A DNA stretch of 9,935 nucleotides from Robbsia sp050955065 (lineage in GTDB: Bacteria > Pseudomonadota > Gammaproteobacteria > Burkholderiales > Burkholderiaceae). A program made the translations under genes and the position numbers. The stretch's first letter is position 1. Each line of letters starts with the position of its first letter. The DNA is taken from NCBI GenBank assembly GCA_050955065.1, contig JBPBQT010000311.1:1-9935 (forward strand), in the 5' to 3' direction. The notes beneath the pieces are model-generated. The model searched no databases, was not told the origin of the DNA, and saw only the letters and a program-made list of their open reading frames with translations. Positions 1 to 6,165 of this stretch are shown piece by piece.

Positions 1-58
1 GTCGCGGCAGACGCCAAACATGATCTACAGGAACCGGAAACGGCGCCGACAACGGGTG

Positions 59-313
59 TTAAGACCGTTCCGCCTTCGGCCTGCGTCCTGATTTTTTCTC
101 GACGAGTGCCGCAGGTGGTGGCGGTGGCGACAACTCACCGCCGAAGCGCATGACAGGCTCGGTGTCATGTACCTGCACTTGATGGACCCGGCCATCGCAA
201 GGACGCAAGACCATCGTCCAGGTGCCCGATTTTTCAGGGTTCCATCCCGATTCAAGCACTTCATATACGATGCTGTCGATCTCGCAATATTCTCCTGCTT
301 CGTAGACGATCAT
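59..313 (-). CDS. Small hypothetical protein (84 aa)
   Basis: I do not recognise this gene. The reading frame is 84 codons, ATG to TAA. The first two thirds look like a compact, mixed-charge soluble domain rich in Val, Tyr, Glu and Trp (for example IDSIVYEVLESGWNPEKSG near residues 13-31). The end is low-complexity, with a run of five prolines near residues 63-67 and then a basic tail. There is no signal peptide or membrane segment. Only a weak purine tract (GGGAAAAA) precedes the ATG. It lies in the same frame as, and 21 nt after, the stop of another small open frame (335-523), so the two may be leftovers of one operon or one broken gene. The surrounding DNA is less GC-rich than the rest of the window, which hints at acquired DNA. 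It could be a non-functional remnant. Confidence 0.45.
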   Translation of the reverse strand: MIVYEAGEYCEIDSIVYEVLESGWNPEKSGTWTMVLRPCDGRVHQVQVHDTEPVMRFGGELSPPPPPAALVEKKSGRRPKAERS

Positions 314-334
314 GTTTTTCCCGGTTCGATCTGT

Positions 335-523
335 TCATCTAAAGGCGTCAAGGTAGCAGTGTTCGGCGACGGCATCACCGAGGTGAGCTTCCCTTTCCAC
401 ATCCAGCCCTCCCCAATTTTGCAGCACATTGATGGACGGCGTGTAGACGACGCCACTGCTGCTTCGGGCGCGATATGCCTGAATGACGTATAGATCGCCG
501 GAAAACGATGACCAACCTGCTGT
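335..523 (-). pseudogene. Open frame lacking a start codon, probable gene remnant
   Basis: This stretch translates without a stop for 62 codons into a protein-like sequence (e.g. DLYVIQAYRAR, then VVYTPSINVLQNWGGLDV, ending YLDAFR), but it has no ATG, GTG or TTG between its upstream TGA (524-526) and its own TGA (335-337). An overlapping frame at 310-534 has an ATG and a 4-bp ATGA overlap with the next gene. Its product has a less natural composition (clustered Arg/Pro/Ser and CC), so I judge it the shadow and this frame the genuine coding trace. The most likely reading is the 3' part of a gene whose 5' end was lost when prpF came to lie next to it. Function and family are unknown. Confidence 0.35.
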
Positions 524-586
524 TCACGCGGCATCAGGCAGACATTTAGGACAGGAACGTCACCAGCGGGCGGCGGGGCCCCTATG

Positions 587-632
587 ATCCGGCGAGGCCG
601 GATATTGGCTGGCGACGGCGGCTGCCGGCCTC
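587..632 (-). terminator. Possible weak stem-loops at the end of prpF
   Basis: Two overlapping inverted repeats lie at the prpF stop. ATCCGG (587-592) pairs with CCGGAT (598-603) across 5 nt, and GAGGCCGG (594-601) pairs with CCGGCCTC (625-632) across 23 nt. On the minus strand neither is followed by a run of T, so this is not a convincing intrinsic terminator. It is the only stem-forming candidate seen after prpF. Confidence 0.2.
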
Positions 633-1845
633 AGAACGCATCGCCCGGCACCCGCACCCAGCCTTCCATCAGCACGCGGGCGCTGCGGCTCATGATGGCC
701 TTCACGACGGTCCATTCGCCGTTCGCGAGGCTCGCCTGCGCGCCGACGCGCAGCGTGCCGGACGGGTGGCCGAAACGCACGGTGGTGCGCTCGCCGCCAC
801 CCGCGGCGAGATTCACCAGCGTCCCCGTGATGGCCGCCGCCGTGCCGATCGCCACCGCCGCGGTGCCCATCATCGCGTGGTGGAGCTTGCCCATCGACAT
901 CGCCCTGACCAGCAGGTCCACGTCACCCGCGCCGACTGTCTTGCCGCTGGAGGCGACATAGTCCGCCGGCTTCGCGACGAACGCGACCTTCGGCGTGTGC
1001 TGCCGGGTCGCGATCGCGGCGATATGGTCGATCAGGCCCATGCGCACGGCGCCGTGCGCGCGGATGGTCTCCAGCATCGCCAGCGCCCTGGGGTCGCCGT
1101 TGATGGCCTCCTGCAGTTCCGTGCCCGTGTAGCCGATCGCCTGCGCATCCAGGAAGATGGTCGGGATGCCCGCATTGATCATCGTGGCCTTGAGGGTGCC
1201 CACGCCCGGGACGTCCAGATCGTCGACCAGATTGCCGGTGGGGAACATCGCGCCGCCACCGCCATCCTCGTCGGCGGCCGGGTTCATGAATTCGAGTTGA
1301 ATTTCAGCCGCGGGAAAGGTCACGCCGTCCAGTTCGAAGCTGCCGGTCTCCTACACCGCGCCGCGTTCGACCGGCACATGCGCGATGATGGTCTTGCCGA
1401 TGTTCGCCTGCCAGATGCGGATGGTGACCACGCCGGAATCCGGGACGCGTTCCGGATCGATCAGCCCGTTGCTGATCGCGAACGGTCCCACGGCGGCGGT
1501 CAGGTTGCCGCAGTTGCCGCTCCAGTCGACGAACGCGCGGTCGATGGAGACCTGCCCGAACAGATAGTCGACGTCGTGATCCGGCCGGCTGCTGCGGGAG
1601 ACGATTACGGTCTTGCTCGTGCTGGACGTCGCCGCGCCCATGCCGTCGATCTGCTTGCCGTACGGATCGGGGCTGCCGATCACGCGCATCAGCAGCGCGT
1701 CGCGGGCCGCGCCCGGCTCCCGGGCCCGCTCGGGCAGGTCGTTCAGGCGGAAGAACACGCCCTTGCTCGTGCCGCCGCGCATGTACGTGGCGGGGATGCG
1801 AATCTGCGGTGCGTGAGTCGGTGCATGAGTCGGTGCATCAGCCAT
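631..1845 (-). pseudogene. prpF: PrpF, 2-methylaconitate cis-trans isomerase, interrupted by an in-frame TAG
   Basis: PrpF isomerises the methylaconitate made by AcnD into the 2-methyl-cis-aconitate used by the next hydratase of the methylcitrate cycle. It has the two-lobed diaminopimelate-epimerase-like fold. The whole frame is 405 codons including both stops. The N-terminal lobe has YMRGGTSKGVFF (residues 21-32), TSSTSKTV with Lys78, and WSGNCGNLTAAVG with Cys112. These match by spacing the Lys73/Cys107 pair I recall for Shewanella PrpF. Codon 165 (1351-1353) is TAG. Reading resumes in the same frame with ETGSFELDGVTFPAAE and continues to the natural C-terminus without another lesion. CAG to TAG is the simplest origin. 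The 164-aa product would lack the second lobe. A GTG at 1321-1323 could restart translation but has no good ribosome site. The start at 1845 follows AGGA about 10 nt upstream and lies 51 nt after acnD, so the two are probably cotranscribed. A sequencing error cannot be excluded. Confidence 0.93.
1811..1834 (-). repeat. 12-bp tandem duplication at the start of prpF
   Basis: Two adjacent 12-bp units, gcgtgagtcggt (1811-1822) and gcatgagtcggt (1823-1834), differ at one base. They encode a PTHA-PTHA repeat at residues 5-12 of PrpF. The unit is a multiple of three, so the frame is kept. It lies in the N-terminal tail before the first beta-strand and probably arose by slippage. Confidence 0.8.
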
Positions 1846-1896
1846 GAAATGTGGATCCTGTCTTGACGAATGTGAGAGATCGGGCCGCCGCGCGTC

Positions 1897-4479
1897 TTAC
1901 GCCGCCGCCTGCGACGATTCGAGAAAGTCCTGCGCGAAGCGCTGCAGGACGCCGCCCGCCTCGTAGATCGACAGCTCCTCGGCGGTGTCGAGCCGGCAGG
2001 TCACCGGCACGTGGACGTCGTCGCCACTGCGACGATGGATCACCAGCGTCAGCTCGGCGCGCGGCTGGCGCTCGCCGATCACGTCGAACGTCTCCGTGCC
2101 GTCGATGCCGAGCGTTTTGCGGTCCGTGCCCGGCTTGAATTCGAGCGGCAGCACGCCCATGCCGACCAGATTCGTGCGGTGGATACGCTCGAATCCTTCC
2201 GCCACGACCGCTTCGACGCCGGCAAGCCGCACGCCCTTCGCGGCCCAGTCGCGCGACGAACCCTGCCCGTAGTCGGCCCCCGCGATGACGATCAGCGGCT
2301 GCTTGCGCTGCATGTAGGTCTCGATCGCCTCCCACATGCGTGTCACCTGGCCCTCGGGCTCGATCCGGGTGAAGGAACCGGCCTTTATCGCACCGTCCAC
2401 CAGCGCCATCTCGTTCCTGAGCGTCGGGTTGGCGAAGGTCGCGCGCTGCGCGGTCAGATGGTCGCCGCGATGGGTCGCGTACGAGTTGAAGTCCTCCTCC
2501 GGCAGACCCATCTTCGTCAGATACTCGCCGGCGGCGCTGTCGGCGAGGATCGCATTGGACGGCGAGAGGTGGTCGGTCGTGATGTTGTCGCCGAGCACGG
2601 CGAGCGCGCGCATGCCGGTCAGCGTGCGCGCGCCTGCGAGCGCGCCTTCCCAGTACGGCGGCCGACGGATATAAGTGCTTTCTGCGCGCCACTCGTAAAG
2701 GGGCGCGGCGCGCTCGCGCGCATCGGTCGAGATCGCGAACATCGGTTCGTAGACGCGGCGGAACTGCTCGGGCTTCACGCTCGAAGCAACGATCGCATTG
2801 ATTTCCTCGTCGGACGGCCAGAGGTCCTGCAATCTCACCGGTTGCCCGTTCGCATCGGTGCCCAGCACGTCCTTCTCGATGTCGAAGCGGATCGTGCCGG
2901 CGATCGCGTACGCGACCACGAGCGGCGGCGAGGCGAGAAACGCCTGTTTCGCATACGGATGGATGCGGCCGTCGAAATTGCGGTTGCCGGACAGCACGGC
3001 GGTGGCATACAGGTCGCGCTCGACGACTTCCTGCTGGATGACCGGATCGAGCGCGCCGGACATGCCGTTGCACGACGTGCAGGCATACGCGACCACGCCG
3101 AAACCCAGTTGTTCGAGTTCCGGCATCAGGCCGGCTTCTTCCAGGTAGAGCGTGACCGTCTTCGATCCCGGCGCGAGCGAGCTTTTCACCCAGGGCTTGC
3201 GTACGAGTCCGACCTTGTTGGCGTTGCGCGCGAGCAGGCCGGCCGCGATCATGTTGCGGGGGTTGTTCGTGTTCGTGCAGCTCGTGATCGCGGCGATGAT
3301 CACCGCGCCGTCCGGCATCAGGCCGGGTTCGTTCTCGACCTTGCCGCTGATGCCGCGCGCCGCCAGTTCCGACACCGGCAGACGGCGATGCGGGTTCGAC
3401 GGTCCGGCGAGCGTGCGCACGACCGTCGACAGGTCGAACGTCAGCACGCGTTCGTAGACCGCGTGTGCGAGGTCGTCCGCCCAGAGGCCGGATGCCTTCG
3501 CATAGGTCTCGACCAGCGTGACGAGCGCGGCGTCGCGGCCGGTGAGCGTCAGGTAGTCGATGGTCTGCCGGTCGATGTAGAACATCGCCGCGGTCGCGCC
3601 GAACTCGGGCGCCATGTTGGCGATGGTCGCGCGGTCGCCGAGCGTGAGGTTCGCGGTGCCTTCGCCATGGAACTCCAGGTAGGCGCCCACCACCTTCGCG
3701 TTGCGCAGGAATTCGGTCAGCGACAGCACGATGTCGGTCGCGGTGATGCCGGGCGCGGGCTTGCCGCTCAGCGACACGCCGATGATGTCCGGCAGCCGCA
3801 TGTACGACGCCCGCCCGAGCATCACGCTCTCGGCCTCGAGACCGCCCACGCCGATCGCGAGCACGCCGAGGGCGTCGACCATCGGCGTGTGGGAGTCGGT
3901 GCCGACGAGCGTGTCGGGGAAGGCGACGCCGTTCTGCACCTGCACGACGGGGCTCATGCGCTCGAGGTTGATCTGGTGCAGGATGCCGTTGCCCGGCGGG
4001 ATCACGTCGACGTTCCTGAAGGCCTTCTTGGTCCAGTCGATGAAATGAAACCGGTCGTCGTTGCGGCGGTCCTCGACCGCGCGGTTCTTGTCGAAACCGC
4101 CGAACTCGACGGCGAGCGAGTGATCGACCACCAGCTGGGTGGGCACCACCGGGTTGACCAGCGACGGGTCGCCGCCCCGCGAGGCGATCGCGTCGCGCAG
4201 GCCGGCCAGATCGACGAGCGCGGTCTGGCCGAGAATGTCGTGACAGACGACCCGCGCCGGGTACCACGGAAAGTCGAGGTCCTGCTTGCCGTCGATGATC
4301 TGCTCGAGCGCGGCGGCGAGCGACGCCGGCGGCGAGCGGCGCACGAGGTTCTCGGCGAGCACGCGCGACGTGTAGGGCAGTTTTTCATAGGCGCCGGGGC
4401 GCAGCGCGTCGATCGCGGCGCGGGCATCGAAGAAGTCGAGCGCCGTGCCGGGCAGGGGCTTGCGGTTTGCGATATTCAT
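1897..4479 (-). CDS. acnD: AcnD, Fe/S-dependent 2-methylisocitrate (2-methylcitrate) dehydratase
   Basis: A cytoplasmic aconitase-superfamily enzyme that dehydrates 2-methylcitrate in propionate breakdown, doing the job of PrpD together with PrpF. At 860 aa it is full length. The three [4Fe-4S] cysteine ligands are Cys401 (ITSCTNTNNP) and Cys467/Cys470 (CTSCNGMSG). Their 66- and 3-residue spacing is that of AcnA-type aconitases. Other hallmarks are VDHS and VGTDSHTPMVDALG in the N-terminal half, LGDNITTDHLSPSN near residues 640-650, and the swivel-domain YGQGSSRDWAAKG with Arg743 as the substrate-binding arginine. MNIANRKPLPGTALDFF at the N-terminus, CNGMSG instead of the AcnA-type sequence, and prpF directly downstream favour AcnD over plain AcnA. 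The ATG at 4479 fits the family N-terminus, yet no Shine-Dalgarno sequence is visible before it. The gene follows its own sigma-54 promoter. No frameshift or missing catalytic residue was found. Confidence 0.96.
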   Translation of the reverse strand: MNIANRKPLPGTALDFFDARAAIDALRPGAYEKLPYTSRVLAENLVRRSPPASLAAALEQIIDGKQDLDFPWYPARVVCHDILGQTALVDLAGLRDAIASRGGDPSLVNPVVPTQLVVDHSLAVEFGGFDKNRAVEDRRNDDRFHFIDWTKKAFRNVDVIPPGNGILHQINLERMSPVVQVQNGVAFPDTLVGTDSHTPMVDALGVLAIGVGGLEAESVMLGRASYMRLPDIIGVSLSGKPAPGITATDIVLSLTEFLRNAKVVGAYLEFHGEGTANLTLGDRATIANMAPEFGATAAMFYIDRQTIDYLTLTGRDAALVTLVETYAKASGLWADDLAHAVYERVLTFDLSTVVRTLAGPSNPHRRLPVSELAARGISGKVENEPGLMPDGAVIIAAITSCTNTNNPRNMIAAGLLARNANKVGLVRKPWVKSSLAPGSKTVTLYLEEAGLMPELEQLGFGVVAYACTSCNGMSGALDPVIQQEVVERDLYATAVLSGNRNFDGRIHPYAKQAFLASPPLVVAYAIAGTIRFDIEKDVLGTDANGQPVRLQDLWPSDEEINAIVASSVKPEQFRRVYEPMFAISTDARERAAPLYEWRAESTYIRRPPYWEGALAGARTLTGMRALAVLGDNITTDHLSPSNAILADSAAGEYLTKMGLPEEDFNSYATHRGDHLTAQRATFANPTLRNEMALVDGAIKAGSFTRIEPEGQVTRMWEAIETYMQRKQPLIVIAGADYGQGSSRDWAAKGVRLAGVEAVVAEGFERIHRTNLVGMGVLPLEFKPGTDRKTLGIDGTETFDVIGERQPRAELTLVIHRRSGDDVHVPVTCRLDTAEELSIYEAGGVLQRFAQDFLESSQAAA

Positions 4480-4524
4480 GTGGGGGCCGGAAGCAGTGAC
4501 GGATGGTGCGGATGGCTGACTGTC

Positions 4525-4540
4525 CGCAAGTTGCCTGCCA
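4525..4540 (-). promoter_or_regulatory. Sigma-54 (RpoN) promoter of acnD-prpF
   Basis: On the minus strand the sequence TGGCAGGCAACTTGCG carries the invariant GG (4538-4539) and GC (4526-4527) with the exact spacing of the -24/-12 consensus TGGCACG-N4-TTGCW, differing only at the sixth and last positions. Transcription would begin near 4514, leaving a leader of about 34 nt before the acnD ATG. Sigma-54 control matches what is known of methylcitrate genes regulated by the enhancer-binding protein PrpR. The assignment is from sequence only. Confidence 0.75.
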
Positions 4541-4581
4541 GTAGCAGGGGCCCATGCTGGGAAAGGAGATTTGCCACTGTG

Positions 4582-4594
4582 TGCTTCACAAGCA
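4582..4594. repeat. 13-bp palindrome between promoter and upstream sites
   Basis: TGCTTCACAAGCA is a perfect dyad of 5-bp arms around CAC. It abuts the first ATTTCA-N4-TGAAAT site, sharing base 4594, and lies about 42 bp upstream of the -24 element. It could be an extra protein-binding site or chance; its sequence does not resemble an IHF site. Confidence 0.35.
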
Positions 4595-4609
4595 TTTCAA
4601 AAATGAAAT
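4594..4609. promoter_or_regulatory. Upstream activator site 1 (ATTTCA-AAAA-TGAAAT)
   Basis: A perfect 6-4-6 dyad centred about 88 bp upstream of the predicted sigma-54 transcription start. It is one of two copies with identical half-sites, which is how NtrC-class activators usually bind. A PrpR-type activator is the natural candidate because acnD-prpF follows, but no regulator gene is in the window. Confidence 0.65.
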
Positions 4610-4614
4610 TAATC

Positions 4615-4630
4615 ATTTCATGATTGAAAT
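4615..4630. promoter_or_regulatory. Upstream activator site 2 (ATTTCA-TGAT-TGAAAT)
   Basis: A second perfect 6-4-6 dyad with the same half-sites as site 1. The centres are 21 bp apart, two helical turns, which puts both on the same face of the DNA. It is centred about 109 bp upstream of the predicted start. The middle half-sites also form ATGAAAT-N5-ATTTCAT (4603-4621), so the register of binding is not certain. Confidence 0.65.
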
Positions 4631-4683
4631 AACTTAGGCCGGGCGGTCCGGGCTGTTCCAAGCGCCAATCGATGGGACGGCGC

Positions 4684-4930
4684 CTGGAAGAACGACAACG
4701 TCTCGATGCCTTGGCCGGCGGGAACCGTACGCAGGACTTCGGCCGCGTCGAGATCAGCCACGCGGAGCGAGCCCTCGTTCTGGCTGGCGATGAGAACCGT
4801 TTTGCCGTTCGCGTGAAACGCCATGTTCATCGGTCCGTTGCTGATGCCTGTCCAGATCGGCATCGAGCAGGATGGCCAGCGGTTCCTCGACACTCGTGAC
4901 GACGAGATCCCGGTGAGAAAGTTCGCATCG
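4684..4930 (-). pseudogene. Remnant of a YVTN/YncE-like beta-propeller protein
   Basis: The minus strand encodes the end of a beta-propeller protein in two frames. In one frame, about 4855-4926 reads DLVVTSVEEPLAILLDADL. The adjoining part, about 4687-4855, continues in the next frame with TGISNGPMNMAFHANGK, TVLIASQNEGSLRVADLDAAE and GIETLSFF. The second part has the usual propeller-blade pattern: MAFHxNGK, then a hydrophobic strand, then a VxDL strand. A single-base indel near 4850 explains the switch, and no N-terminal part is found upstream. An ATG-started frame (4618-4992) spans this region, but its first half is the wrong frame for the homology and its stop lies inside the acnD control region. 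These proteins are often exported or periplasmic; here the piece is almost certainly non-functional. Confidence 0.55.
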
Positions 4931-5088
4931 GGAGAGGAAGCCGACGGCGTCGGTTCACTGCCCGTCAAAGTTTCCGTGTCGCGGGGGTTCATGGATTTTG
5001 TCCGTTGAAAGTATGCGGATCATTGCGAAGCGCCCATCCCATGGGTGCCGGGCCGTCGGTGCTGCCTGTTACGGCGTTGCGTCCGGGC

Positions 5089-5844
5089 CTATCGGCGCCA
5101 CAGGCCGGAATCCGGGCACAGCGTCGCTTTCGCACCATCCAGCAGGATGTGTTCTTCGCCGGCAGACAAGGGCAGGGATGGCAGAACGTCGAAGGCGATC
5201 CCGAGCGCGTCGCTCAGACTGGCATCCTCGACCGGAAGCTCCCAGCTCAAAAACACCTGCGCGTTGTTCCGGTCGGCCGCGAAGTCCGCCACGTCGAACG
5301 CATTGCCGCCGCGACGAACGACGCCATGCGGCTGACCGGTGTCGAATATCATGGCTGTCCCGCGACGCAGCGGAATACGATGATCGATCACGGGAAAATG
5401 CACGTCCAGTCCTCTGTCCTCGCTCAGAAAAAGATTGCAGAAGACCGAGCCGCCGTAATGCGCGCCATCGTGGTGGTAGCGCGCGCCGCGGCAGGCCATC
5501 AGCGCCAGTTCGCTGTCGTCGAGGATGCCCGGCAGCGTCAGGGCAGCCGTCCAGTCGCGCATCGCCTGCACGCAGCGCGTGAGGTCCGGCCAGCGCGCCC
5601 GCGTTCGCGCCAGCGGCATCGGCTCGACGTCGCCGGGCTCCAGGAACAACTGCATTGCGATCTCCCGCTCCCAATCGGCGACGATGCGCGCGGGCGCCAT
5701 CGGCACGTCGACCTGCGCGCGGAGCACGATGTCGCTCACGCTGCGGGTGCGGATCGTGTCGCCGCTACGGAAATGGGCGGTCAGACAATCCGGCATGCGA
5801 AACGGGAACGGAAATGATTCATGGGGATGCGGGGAATCCATCAT
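5089..5844 (-). CDS. 2-oxoglutarate/Fe(II) dioxygenase-like protein
   Basis: A 251-aa soluble protein with a double-stranded beta-helix iron site. The HxD motif is His124-His125-Asp126 in RYHHDGAHYGGSVFCNLFLS, and the distal histidine is His173 in MIFDTGQPHGVV, 47 residues later. This layout is typical of the prolyl-4-hydroxylase-like part of the 2OG-Fe(II) oxygenase superfamily. The basic residue that binds 2-oxoglutarate normally lies 8-11 residues after the distal His. Here Arg177/Arg178 are closer, so cosubstrate binding is less certain. Residues 1-110 are a helical N-terminal region without known motifs. The substrate cannot be predicted. ATG occurs twice at the start (5844 and 5841) with no clear ribosome site, and Met17 is another option. 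The gene stands alone between two remnants (4684-4930 and 6061-6144), so the neighbours give no functional clue. Confidence 0.7.
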   Translation of the reverse strand: MMDSPHPHESFPFPFRMPDCLTAHFRSGDTIRTRSVSDIVLRAQVDVPMAPARIVADWEREIAMQLFLEPGDVEPMPLARTRARWPDLTRCVQAMRDWTAALTLPGILDDSELALMACRGARYHHDGAHYGGSVFCNLFLSEDRGLDVHFPVIDHRIPLRRGTAMIFDTGQPHGVVRRGGNAFDVADFAADRNNAQVFLSWELPVEDASLSDALGIAFDVLPSLPLSAGEEHILLDGAKATLCPDSGLWRR

Positions 5845-6060
5845 TTGCGGTATGAATGACGGCGTGCCGTCATTGTGCCATACGGGGTGGCGAGGAGCGG
5901 CCTGTCCGCTTCGGTGCCCCAGCCGCTGTCGTCGGTTCCCATGTCGGCCTCTGCGGGTTGACTGTCAATTCCATCCAGGCGCCGGGACCCCCCACGCTGT
6001 GGCGTCACACCGGGTGCCCATGGCGAGGGCGCTGCGGACGCTGACGCGTCGCCCGGGCCG

Positions 6061-6144
6061 CTCCATCGTGCGGCCAAACGCCCATTGCACAAAGTCGAGA
6101 AACACCCGGATGCGCGCCGCCGGATGACGCCAGCCGCGGACGGT
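6061..6144 (-). pseudogene. Remnant of the 3' end of a lysR-type regulator gene
   Basis: Minus-strand translation gives WRHPAARIRVFLDFVQWAFGR, the conserved C-terminal motif of LysR-type regulators (usual form RHLxPRVRxFxDF). It aligns with RRHLAPRIRVFLDFAQQTFDR at the end of the intact LysR gene in this window. No DNA-binding or effector domain lies upstream; the ATP-binding gene ends at 6166 instead. The natural stop is also lost and the frame drifts on to 5965. The rest of the gap from 5845 to 6060 shows no convincing gene; an 83-codon frame at 5841-6092 has no family character. The remnant is either the old end of a lysR gene displaced by insertion of the ABC cassette, or a different lysR paralogue cut by a rearrangement. 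Confidence 0.7.
6087..6126. repeat. Direct repeat, left copy (lysR 3' end)
   Basis: This 40-bp stretch matches 8586-8625 at 36 of 40 positions in the same orientation, 2499 bp apart, with an uninterrupted identical core of 22 bp (6095-6116 and 8594-8615). It encodes the ARIRVFLDF motif. The two copies bracket the end of lysR, the Nudix gene, the permease and the ATPase. Confidence 0.85.
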
Positions 6145-6165
6145 GCCGCCCGGTCGACACACGCG

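Noticed and set aside
310..534. 74-codon ATG-started minus-strand frame with an ATGA overlap to the next small gene
   Set aside because: The neighbouring frame over 335-523 gives a much more protein-like sequence, so the ATGA overlap is probably chance. Kept only as an alternative in the remnant entry.
766..1866. 366-codon plus-strand frame over prpF
   Set aside because: Arg/Ala/Asp/His-rich antisense shadow of prpF; it does not explain the interruption.
1838..4267. 809-codon minus-strand frame overlapping acnD
   Set aside because: An Arg/Gly/Ala-rich out-of-frame reading of acnD with no recognisable fold.
4565..4580. Second sigma-54-like TGGCA on the minus strand (TGGCAAATCTCC)
   Set aside because: There is no GC at the -12 position, so it fails the invariant spacing rule.
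2011..4623. 870-codon open frame on the plus strand opposite acnD
   Set aside because: Composition is dominated by Arg, Asp, Val, His and Ala with no domain. It is the antisense shadow of GC-rich codons in acnD, whose own frame has all aconitase motifs.
4618..4992. 124-codon minus-strand frame as an intact gene
   Set aside because: Only its C-terminal half reads as a beta-propeller. The upstream homology is in another frame and the stop lies in the acnD control region, so it is treated as a pseudogene.
5020..5088. CCCATCCCATGGG self-complementary stretch after the oxygenase gene as a terminator
   Set aside because: Short arms and no T-run on the minus strand, so it is not a convincing terminator.
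5841..6092. 83-codon minus-strand frame between the oxygenase and the LysR remnant
   Set aside because: No motif, unnatural composition, and its start overlaps the LysR remnant in another frame.
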